DNA of 6,218 nt from Candidatus Zixiibacteriota bacterium (GTDB taxonomy: Bacteria > Zixibacteria > MSB-5A5 > GN15 > FEB-12). Positions 1 through 5,148 of the stretch are shown here, piece after piece. Location of the stretch: assembly GCA_035380245.1 (NCBI GenBank), contig DAOSXA010000011.1, forward strand, positions 4,602 to 10,819, given 5' to 3'. The notes under the pieces are model-generated. The model did no database searches. It had not been told where the DNA came from and was given only the letters and a program-made list of their open reading frames with translations. Every line of letters starts with the position of its first letter. Within the stretch, counting starts at the first letter, position 1. The position numbers and the translations under genes are program-made.

Positions 1-216
1 TACTCCGTTGAAGAAGTAGCCGGCACCCTGTTCCTGAAGTTTGGGAACACGGTGCTGGCTTCCAACATCGGTGAGCAGGGCAGCATCTGTGAAATCGTCC
101 GCGCTCATTTTAACGCGATCGTGGAGACCATGAACAGATCGCTTGACAAGGCGCCACAGAAAGAAGAAACTGAAGAAACCAAGGACTCCGAGACCTCCGG
201 GCCTCCTGTTGATTGA
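1..216 (+). CDS. C-terminal end of an unrecognised protein (partial)
   Basis: Frame 1 is open from the first base to a TGA at 214-216, giving the last 71 residues of a protein whose start lies outside the window. The first ~48 residues look like a folded segment with alternating hydrophobics (for example VAGTLFLKF and CEIVRAHFNAIVETM). The last ~22 residues are a low-complexity charged tail (KEETEETKDSE, then SGPPVD), probably disordered. Acidic tails of this kind occur on phage DNA-binding proteins and on many others, so the tail does not identify a function. I do not recognise the family. The gene is followed by a non-coding regulatory stretch and so probably ends a transcription unit, although no convincing terminator hairpin follows. 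That this is coding is fairly sure from the continuous frame and protein-like composition; the function is unknown. Confidence 0.7.
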   Translation, partial: YSVEEVAGTLFLKFGNTVLASNIGEQGSICEIVRAHFNAIVETMNRSLDKAPQKEETEETKDSETSGPPVD

Positions 217-228
217 CAACTGAATAAT

Positions 229-244
229 ATACCCGGTCGGGAAC
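229..244. promoter_or_regulatory. Box A: near-palindromic ATACCCGGTCGGGAAC
   Basis: The core CCCGGTCGGG is nearly self-complementary (CCC and GGG flanking GGTC). The box resembles ATACCGATCGGGTAC at 280-294, matching it at most positions with one single-base gap. A pair of similar dyad-symmetric sites about 51 bases apart upstream of a transcription unit is typical of binding sites for a dimeric repressor or activator. This is inference: no regulator gene is visible, and the loop is too short for a stable terminator hairpin. Confidence 0.35.
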
Positions 245-279
245 TTTTCTGTGCATATCACCGTTTTTGCTGGTAAAAG

Positions 280-294
280 ATACCGATCGGGTAC
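280..294. promoter_or_regulatory. Box B: ATACCGATCGGGTAC, second copy of the dyad box
   Basis: This contains the perfect 8-base palindrome CCGATCGG inside a longer imperfect dyad (TACC, GATC, GGGTA). It is the partner of the box at 229-244. It ends in GGGTAC, and GGTAC also occurs at the -10 regions of the promoter candidates at 813-817 and 1006-1010. It may therefore be an operator, part of a promoter, or both. The evidence is only sequence similarity and symmetry. Confidence 0.35.
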
Positions 295-341
295 ACAACA
301 TCGAACCGCGAGCCTCTCGACGTGAAAGCGTGGATGCTCAA

Positions 342-530
342 ATGGCGACGGGAATGCTTACCCGTATCGACGCACAGACGTGTGCGGAATGGTTCTTTGA
401 CGCCCGTACAGCCGGGCACTTTTTGGAGCAGCAGCACGTGGGCACGTCGGACAGAATCGCCGTTGGGGCCGGGCAAGTGTTGGCCGAGCGTTTATCCCGC
501 GTTAGATGGTTTGCCCATCGGCGGGAATAG
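342..530 (+). CDS. Possible small hypothetical protein (62 aa)
   Basis: An ATG at 342 opens a 62-codon frame ending at TAG 528-530. The product is rich in aromatic and charged residues (CAEWFFDAR near residues 14-22, then RVRWFAHRRE at the C-terminus), and about two thirds of third positions are G or C, as expected for coding DNA in a GC-rich genome. Against it, no clear Shine-Dalgarno precedes 342 (the closest purine run is GAAAG at 324-328, too far away), and the frame is open further upstream to a TTG at 267. An overlapping frame from GTG 322 to 555 is also open but has less protein-like composition. I recognise no family. If real, it lies downstream of the dyad boxes and upstream of the tRNA. 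It may be a small early phage gene or a chance ORF. Confidence 0.35.
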   Translation: MATGMLTRIDAQTCAEWFFDARTAGHFLEQQHVGTSDRIAVGAGQVLAERLSRVRWFAHRRE

Positions 531-539
531 TCGGCGTCG

Positions 540-565
540 GCCAGGCCCAGCGTGAGCGACCTGGC
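540..565. other. Inverted repeat just upstream of the tRNA
   Basis: GCCAGG (540-545) is complementary to CCTGGC (560-565), enclosing 14 bases in which CG-TGAG-CG can add an inner two-base-pair stem. It follows the stop of the small ORF by about 10 bases and precedes the tRNA by 17. What follows is pyrimidine-rich (TGCTGTTCCTCCTTCT) with no true T run. It could be a weak terminator, an RNA-processing element 5' of the tRNA, or chance. Confidence 0.25.
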
Positions 566-582
566 TGCTGTTCCTCCTTCTA

Positions 583-658
583 GACCCGGTGGCTGAGTGG
601 CAAAGGCGGCTGGCTGCAGACCAGTTACTCGACGGTTCGAGTCCGTCCCGGGTCTCCA
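583..658 (+). tRNA. tRNA-Cys (anticodon GCA) with encoded CCA
   Basis: The full cloverleaf can be folded by eye. The acceptor stem GACCCGG (583-589) pairs perfectly with CCGGGTC (648-654). U8 is at 590. The D arm (592-607) has a short GCT/GGC stem. The anticodon stem is 609-613 with 621-625 (one G-U pair), enclosing the 7-base loop CTGCAGA, with anticodon GCA at 616-618. The variable loop is 5 bases. The T stem GACGG (631-635) pairs perfectly with CCGTC (643-647) around the loop TTCGAGT. The discriminator base is U (655), the well-known identity element of tRNA-Cys, which supports the anticodon reading. CCA at 656-658 is encoded in the DNA and is followed directly by TTTTT. The tRNA would decode UGC and UGU. 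Free-standing tRNA genes are common in tailed phages and may supplement the host pool. The structure is clear; the benefit to the phage is not shown. Confidence 0.95.
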
Positions 659-771
659 TTTTTCCTCAACGCGTCCGTCGAATCGTGGGTTTTTCTTGTT
701 TCCCTGCGGTTTGATGGGCGCTTTTTTTTTCTGCATAACGCAATATAGCAGAGCCCATTGTGACGGACTGC
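659..771. other. T-rich spacer after the tRNA, no gene seen
   Basis: The stretch begins with TTTTT directly after the tRNA CCA and contains a run of nine T at 722-730. The T9 run is preceded only by a weak possible stem (GCG 706-708 with CGC 719-721), so a rho-independent terminator is possible but not well supported. The first of three GAGCCCA copies in this region is at 751-757. Open frames here are interrupted or antisense to the tRNA, and I call no gene. Confidence 0.4.
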
Positions 772-820
772 AAAAAATTTTTCAAATTCTGCTTGCAGAG
801 GACCGAGCCCATGGTACAGT
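772..820 (+). promoter_or_regulatory. Candidate sigma70-like promoter with UP-element-like tract
   Basis: An A6T5 tract followed by CAAATTC (772-789) lies directly upstream of a -35-like TTGCAG (793-798). A 16-base spacer leads to a good -10, TACAGT (815-820). The AT tract at this position resembles the UP element that boosts bacterial promoters through the alpha subunit C-terminal domain. Transcription would begin near 827 and run into the possible gene at 876 and the replication operon. The -35 is only a partial match (TTG conserved). CTGCAA (768-773) and TTGCAG (793-798) also form an inverted repeat flanking the A/T tract, which could be a protein-binding arrangement. Confidence 0.5.
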
Positions 821-834
821 GATGCTTGGTCACT
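818..834. promoter_or_regulatory. Operator-like inverted repeat over the -10/start point
   Basis: AGTGATGCTTGGTCACT is a perfect 5-base inverted repeat (AGTGA and TCACT) around a 7-base centre. It overlaps the last bases of the candidate -10 and covers the predicted start point, a classic place for a repressor to block RNA polymerase. It could instead form a small hairpin at the 5' end of the transcript. Just downstream, CCCC (839-842) and GGGG (850-853) could form a second stem, and CTTGG (825-829) could pair with CCAAG (841-845), so alternative leader structures are possible. No regulator is visible in the window. Confidence 0.35.
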
Positions 835-875
835 AAGTCCCCAAGGCACGGGGCGACCAGGAAAGGCAGCCGACG

Positions 876-1070
876 ATGAACGAACGAAACACTTTGACCC
901 CCGACCGATGGGAAACGCAGGGCCGCAATGGCCCCGGCTGCCTCCCGTGCCAATCGCTCGGGGGTCTCCCTTTTCCAAGGCAGTTGACAAATCCGAGCCC
1001 AGAAGGGTACTCTGTCTTGGCTGGTTCAAAGCCCATCGGAAGATGGCACACAGCGAAAGGAAACACATGA
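876..1070 (+). CDS. Possible 64-aa protein or leader peptide upstream of DNA polymerase
   Basis: An ATG at 876 has a strong Shine-Dalgarno-like AGGAAAGG at 859-866, nine bases upstream. The frame ends at TGA 1068-1070, overlapping the polymerase ATG (1067-1069) as ATGA, the same arrangement seen at 5145. These translation signals favour a real gene coupled to the polymerase. Against it, the product is Pro/Gly-rich with no recognisable fold after a charged start (MNERNT), third positions are only moderately GC-rich, and a second promoter candidate (984-1013) lies inside the frame. I recognise no family. It may be a short protein, a leader peptide that sets polymerase translation, or a chance ORF in the polymerase leader. 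Confidence 0.4.
   Translation: MNERNTLTPDRWETQGRNGPGCLPCQSLGGLPFPRQLTNPSPEGYSVLAGSKPIGRWHTAKGNT
984..1013 (+). promoter_or_regulatory. Candidate promoter directly upstream of DNA polymerase
   Basis: A consensus TTGACA (984-989), an 18-base spacer and TACTCT (1008-1013, the TAnnnT form of a -10) would start transcription near 1020, about 47 bases before the polymerase ATG. The spacer contains CCGAGCCCA (993-1001), which also occurs at 803-811 between the -35 and -10 of the upstream candidate, and both -10s are preceded by GG and followed a few bases later by CTTGG. CCAAG (975-979) upstream and CTTGG (1016-1020) downstream form an inverted repeat around the promoter. The -35 is excellent and the -10 is mediocre. 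Confidence 0.45.
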
Positions 1071-2938
1071 CCTGGAAAACATACGGGACCGAGCCGCCCG
1101 AACAAATCGTCGCCATAGACTTCGAGAGTTACTACGACGACGAAGTATCGCTCCGCAAGATGTCCGCGTGGTCCTACACGCGGCACCCGCAGGTAGAGCC
1201 CTATCTGATCTCGATCGTGGGCCACGACTTCGAGTGGGTCGGCAACCCGAAAGACTTTGTTGGGTGGGACCGGCTGACAGGCAAGGTCGTCGTGGCCCAT
1301 AACATGGCCTTCGACAAGCTGTTCTTCGATCGGCTGAAAGACGAAGGCGTTATCCCCGAAACGTGCAGGCCCGCGCGCTTTGCCTGCACCGCGGACTGCA
1401 CGGCCTACATGCGCTCCAAACGCTCGCTCCAAGCGGCCGTGAAAAACTTCTTCGGGGAGGATATCTCGAAGAAAGTCCGAGAGAATGCCAAGGGAAAAAC
1501 AGGCGACGAGCTCAAGGCGAGCCCGGAGAAGTGGGAAGCGATGCTGGCTTACGGGCTTGACGATTCCCGTTGGTGTCGCCGAATCGCCGTGGAGAAGTTC
1601 CCCGAGTGGCCCGCGGTCGAACAGCGAGTGTCCGAGCTGAACCGGATGTCTGCCGACGCTGGAATTCACGTCGACATGGAGCTGCTGGAGTCGGGCATCG
1701 CCGACCTCGAGGAGCTGCTGTTCGGGTATGGCAAGGTGATCCCGTGGTACCCCGAAGAACCTGCGCTGTCCTCCATCGCGGTCAGGGCGCAGGGACGTAA
1801 GGACGGGATCAAGGTGCCGGGGTCTCTCGCCAAATCGACTCCGGAGGGCGAGGCCTTCTATCAAAAATACAAGGACGAGTTCCCGTGGGTCGCGGCCATC
1901 CGTCACTACCGCTCAACCAACGCCCTGCTCGCGAAGCTGAAGACTTTGCGCGACGGAGTACGGCCCGACGGCACGTTCCCCTACACTTCGACGTACTTTG
2001 GTGCCCACAGCGGACGGCTCACCGCCGGCGTCAAGCGGGACAGCTCCCAGGACGACGTCGGGGGTGCCTTCAATCTGTACAATCTTCCGCGCGGGGAAAT
2101 CCAGGGGGTCAACCTTCGCACCATGCTCGTTCCTCCTCCCGGTCACGTGTTCGTAATCGCGGACTATGCGCAGGTGGAGGCCCGAGTAGTGTTGTGGCTT
2201 TCCGGAGACACGCATACGATTGACCTGATCAAGCAGGGGTACAACGTCTATGAGGCCGCAGCCACTAAGATCCTTCGTCGCGAAGACACCAAGGGGCTGA
2301 AGAAGGAAGACCCTAAGACCTATGCGTTCGTAAAGGCCACGGTTCTCGGGGCTAATTACAACATGGGAGGGCCCCGGTTCAAGGATACGGCTCCGGTCCT
2401 GACCGGCGGGGAGTTCGCCCCCGACGACGAAGAGGCAGCGAGGGCCATTGCTCAGTACCGCGCCGCCAACCCGGCTATTGTCGGGCAGTGGCACAAGCAT
2501 CAGGCGGCCCTCATGTCGTCCGCCGTCAACGGCGACGACACTCACCGGGTGGAGCTGCCCTCCGGGCGTTGGATCACCTACTACGACCCCGTATACGCGA
2601 ACGTGGAGGACAAGAAGACTGGAAAGATACGGCGGGAGTTGTTGGCCAAGCAAGTCCTAGGTGATTCTGCCAGAAGACTTTACGGCGGGAAAATTTTTGA
2701 AAACATTTCCCAGAGCGTGGCCCGCGACATCCTCCGGGACGCGTGGGTCGCGCTGGTCGACGCCGGGTACGTGGTCAATTGGACCGTCTACGACGAGTTC
2801 GTGATTCCGCTTCCGATCGCCGATGACTATGCGGAGAAAATAGCCGACATTCACCGCATCTTAACCACAAGTTCTCCGTGGGCTGACGGGCTGCCCCTGG
2901 ACACGGAGATTGATATCGCGACCCACTACAAGAAATAG
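1067..2938 (+). CDS. Family A DNA polymerase with 3'-5' proofreading exonuclease
   Basis: The 623-residue product is a phage replicative DNA polymerase of the Pol I (family A) type. The DnaQ-like exonuclease is complete: Exo I AIDFES (D18, E20), Exo II VVAHNMAFD (D83) and Exo III YGLDD (Y162, D166). The polymerase part shows GAHSGRLTAG (312-321) followed by FNLYNLPRG, motif A IADYAQVEAR (D366), motif B around K423 and Y431 (VKATVLGANYNMG), QSVARDIL (549-556), and motif C TVYDEFV (D576, E577). There is no 5' nuclease domain, as is usual for phage enzymes. Two usually conserved side chains differ: the motif B Arg four residues before the Lys is Tyr419, and the motif C His is Tyr575. The frame is open upstream to 908, but 1067 is the best start because AAAGGA (1055-1060) sits six bases before it; ATG 1043 has its purine run too close. 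It is followed after 11 bases by the primase-helicase gene, whose SD overlaps this stop codon. The function is secure from motifs and length. Confidence 0.95.
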   Translation: MTWKTYGTEPPEQIVAIDFESYYDDEVSLRKMSAWSYTRHPQVEPYLISIVGHDFEWVGNPKDFVGWDRLTGKVVVAHNMAFDKLFFDRLKDEGVIPETCRPARFACTADCTAYMRSKRSLQAAVKNFFGEDISKKVRENAKGKTGDELKASPEKWEAMLAYGLDDSRWCRRIAVEKFPEWPAVEQRVSELNRMSADAGIHVDMELLESGIADLEELLFGYGKVIPWYPEEPALSSIAVRAQGRKDGIKVPGSLAKSTPEGEAFYQKYKDEFPWVAAIRHYRSTNALLAKLKTLRDGVRPDGTFPYTSTYFGAHSGRLTAGVKRDSSQDDVGGAFNLYNLPRGEIQGVNLRTMLVPPPGHVFVIADYAQVEARVVLWLSGDTHTIDLIKQGYNVYEAAATKILRREDTKGLKKEDPKTYAFVKATVLGANYNMGGPRFKDTAPVLTGGEFAPDDEEAARAIAQYRAANPAIVGQWHKHQAALMSSAVNGDDTHRVELPSGRWITYYDPVYANVEDKKTGKIRRELLAKQVLGDSARRLYGGKIFENISQSVARDILRDAWVALVDAGYVVNWTVYDEFVIPLPIADDYAEKIADIHRILTTSSPWADGLPLDTEIDIATHYKK

Positions 2939-2942
2939 GAGG
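2937..2942 (+). promoter_or_regulatory. Ribosome binding site overlapping the polymerase stop codon
   Basis: A perfect AGGAGG starts inside the polymerase TAG stop (2936-2938) and lies seven bases before a GTG at 2950. It decides the start of the primase-helicase at this GTG rather than at an internal ATG (2980), and suggests that ribosomes finishing the polymerase can reinitiate on the next gene. Confidence 0.8.
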
Positions 2943-2949
2943 CCGGACC

Positions 2950-5148
2950 GTGTTCTTCAAACTGAACAACCTTGCTTCCATGTCGGTCGACCAGATCGAC
3001 GCCCCGTGGGAGCTGGAGGTGGAAGGCCCGCCGGAGGGTACGAAGGAAGAGTACAAGGCGTGGGCGCTGAACCCCATCACCAAGCACGCGTTCGTCTCGG
3101 CGGTCGAGGGCCTCAGCCCCGTGATCCGAATCGGCAAGGACAATCCTCCGGTCAAGATGCACGGGCTGATCGTGGACTACGACAACCGCGCGGTGACGGC
3201 GGACAGGTTGCGGGAGCTGTCGGATCACCCGCCTTGCGAGTGGCTGCCAGCGTACGGGTCTGTCTCGTTCCGCAAGGGAGCCAAGCTGTACTGGCTGTTC
3301 GAAAAACCGATCCCCGTGTCCCCTGGTGTCCAAGTGAAAAAGTTCCTGGAGCGGCTGTTCAAGGAATTGCGCTTAAATCAGTGGCTCGCCGGATACGACG
3401 CGGGCGCTACTGCAAATATCGGGCAATACTATGACATCGGGAAGGAGTTCGTGGCCATCGGCGGAGCGCCGATCAAGCACGCGGTTCTGGCCCACTGGGC
3501 ATGGGAAGCCACACGCGACGCCGTTCTGTGGACCGACTCCAAGCGGTACGACATACCGATTGACGAAGTAGCCCGTGAAATGCAGGAGCGGTTCCCGGGA
3601 CGTTGGCCTGGCCGATTCGTGGAAGGAGCGCGCGGCGTTCGTTTCTGGGACCCCGCCGCCGACAACCCTACGGGCGCGCAAGTTCGCAGGGACGGAATGA
3701 CTTGCTATACCGGCGATCGCGCGTTCATGTCATGGGCAGATATCTTCGGCAGCGCATTCGTCTCGCGGTTCGCCGCAACCAAGACGTCCGAGCTGCTCGA
3801 CAACACCTACTATGACGGCAAGCGGTACTACGCCAAGGTGCCGGACGAGGAAGGCGGGCACTATGTCGCTTGGGACAAAGCCGATTTCTCGCAGTATCTA
3901 AAGGTCAAGGGGTTTGATCCCGCTCGCGGCAAGGGCAAGACCTGCTCCGAGTTGGACGAGGCCGAGATCGCCATCAAGTCCCAACGGCTGGTGGACTACG
4001 CGAAAAAGCTCGTCCACTTCCCGCGAGGGCTGGTCCAGTGGCGCGGCAAGAAGTACCTGAACATAGGAGCGCCGGAGCCGATTAAGCCGGCACCGCAGAA
4101 GGACACCAAGATGTCCTGGTCCGACGGAGAGCAGTACTTCCCGTACATCAAGTCATTCATGGACGTGTTTTTCACCGACGACAAAGGCGAAGACGACTTG
4201 AACCAGCGGGCGTTCCTGTTCGCCTGGCTCAAGCGGTTCTACGAGGGCGGGCTGACGCTCACGCCTACGCAGGGGCAGGTCGTGATCATCGCGGGTCACC
4301 CGAACAAGGGCAAGAGCTTCTTCTGCGAGGGCATCGTGGGCGGGCTCATGGGCGGGTGCGAGGAAGGGACGAGCTACCTCGTCGATAACGTGCGCTGGAC
4401 AGAAGATGTCGCGGAGAGCCCCGTAATGTACGTCGGCGACTCGAGGGCTGCCGAGGACCATCGGGCATCCACGGCATTCTCCAACCAGCTAAAACGAATC
4501 GTCGCGAACGCCACACTTCGGTCGGCACAGAAGTTTACCAAGGAGACCGATGTGCCGTGGTATGGTCGGATCATGATCTCATGCAACTTGGACGCTGAGT
4601 CACTGAACATCCTGCCAAACTTGGAGATCAGCAACCGGGACAAGGTGCTGATGTTCAAGACGTCCTCGGTGCAGTTCCCGTTTCCAGAGCGCCGCAAGTC
4701 CGAAGAACTGCTCAAAAAGGAGCTTCCGTTCTTCGCCCGGTTCTTGCTCGACTGGGACCTGCCTGAATGTGTCAAGTCACAGATGACCCGGTTCGGTATC
4801 GAGAAGTTTCAGCACCCCGAGCTGATGGAGGCCGCATCGACGCAGGGCTCCACGGGCGTCCTGCTCGACTACTTGTTGTCGTTCCTGAAAGCAGACGCGG
4901 CGGCTGCCGGCCATCAGCGGAAGTGCTGGACTGGGACGTCTGCTGAGCTGTACAAAGTTCTTGCAGAGTCTGACCAGCAGTTTGGCAAGGAACTCAGGAC
5001 CGTCCGCAGCTTCCAGACCTGCCTTGGGCAGTTGAAGAACCGCGGGGTTCTGCGCATCGACGAAGAAAAACCGCCTCGGCACGGGTCAAACGCGGCGAAA
5101 GTGAAAAAGTGGGTTATTTGGCACCCGGAGCTGGAGGAAGAGTCATGA
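2950..5148 (+). CDS. Primase-helicase: AEP/PrimPol-like domain plus SF3/VirE-type helicase
   Basis: The 732-residue product fits the phage primase-helicase plan. In the N-terminal third, HGLIVDYD (D76, D78) looks like the metal-binding DxD motif I of archaeo-eukaryotic-type primases. SVSFRKGAKLYWLFE (104-118) sits where motif II is expected, and GYDAGATANIGQYYDIG (148-164, D150) resembles the third acidic motif. The middle region (about 200-390) is a linker without clear motifs. The helicase part has Walker A GHPNKGKS (449-456), a Walker B-like VMYVGDS (D497; Ser follows where an acidic residue is often found) and a sensor/motif C IMISCN (N546) followed by NRDKVLMF. The C-terminal ~75 residues (from WTGTSAELY) resemble a winged-helix domain common at the end of such proteins. 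It would unwind DNA as a hexameric ATPase and lay primers for the polymerase encoded just upstream. It starts with GTG behind a perfect AGGAGG and overlaps the next gene by ATGA. The helicase call is strong, the primase call good but without a clear motif II histidine. Confidence 0.87.
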   Translation: MFFKLNNLASMSVDQIDAPWELEVEGPPEGTKEEYKAWALNPITKHAFVSAVEGLSPVIRIGKDNPPVKMHGLIVDYDNRAVTADRLRELSDHPPCEWLPAYGSVSFRKGAKLYWLFEKPIPVSPGVQVKKFLERLFKELRLNQWLAGYDAGATANIGQYYDIGKEFVAIGGAPIKHAVLAHWAWEATRDAVLWTDSKRYDIPIDEVAREMQERFPGRWPGRFVEGARGVRFWDPAADNPTGAQVRRDGMTCYTGDRAFMSWADIFGSAFVSRFAATKTSELLDNTYYDGKRYYAKVPDEEGGHYVAWDKADFSQYLKVKGFDPARGKGKTCSELDEAEIAIKSQRLVDYAKKLVHFPRGLVQWRGKKYLNIGAPEPIKPAPQKDTKMSWSDGEQYFPYIKSFMDVFFTDDKGEDDLNQRAFLFAWLKRFYEGGLTLTPTQGQVVIIAGHPNKGKSFFCEGIVGGLMGGCEEGTSYLVDNVRWTEDVAESPVMYVGDSRAAEDHRASTAFSNQLKRIVANATLRSAQKFTKETDVPWYGRIMISCNLDAESLNILPNLEISNRDKVLMFKTSSVQFPFPERRKSEELLKKELPFFARFLLDWDLPECVKSQMTRFGIEKFQHPELMEAASTQGSTGVLLDYLLSFLKADAAAAGHQRKCWTGTSAELYKVLAESDQQFGKELRTVRSFQTCLGQLKNRGVLRIDEEKPPRHGSNAAKVKKWVIWHPELEEES

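Larger units (their letters stand above)
217..341. other. Intergenic region with AT-rich start and two palindromic boxes
   Basis: I see no convincing gene in this stretch. It opens with TTGACA at 213-218, overlapping the end of the upstream gene, followed by an AT-rich segment (TGAATAATAT, 221-230). No -10 hexamer sits at 16-18 bases from that TTGACA, so I do not call a promoter there. The notable content is the pair of related boxes at 229-244 and 280-294, annotated separately. A weak promoter possibility is TTGCTG (267-272), a 19-base spacer, and TACACA (292-297), which would overlap the second box. Confidence 0.5.

Noticed and set aside
213..230. TTGACA plus AATAATAT as a promoter after the first gene
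   Set aside because: The AT-rich segment is only about 6 bases from TTGACA, and no -10 exists at the proper distance.
583..658. tRNA as a prophage attachment site
   Set aside because: No integrase, excisionase or duplicated tRNA 3' end is visible in the window.
706..730. Rho-independent terminator ending in nine T
   Set aside because: The best preceding stem is only three base pairs, so I leave it as a T-rich tract rather than a terminator.
338..736. A 132-codon reverse-strand ORF spanning the tRNA
   Set aside because: Its middle (PGTDSNRR region) is the antisense translation of the tRNA, a familiar spurious protein pattern; the tRNA structure on the + strand explains the sequence.
908..1066. 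Upstream extension of the polymerase reading frame
   Set aside because: The extra 53 residues show no family A similarity, contain the promoter candidate and have no SD at 908, whereas 1067 has a good SD and the family-typical start shortly before Exo I.
625..1116. Reverse-strand ORF over the promoter region, and a + ORF at 597-836 running through the tRNA
   Set aside because: Both overlap the tRNA or the regulatory DNA, lack SD sites, and have non-protein-like composition.
833..1906. Long reverse-strand ORF (357 codons) opposite the polymerase; a similar one at 1913-2653
   Set aside because: These are GC-rich antisense shadows: the + strand frame carries every exonuclease and polymerase motif and there is no promoter or SD on the reverse strand.
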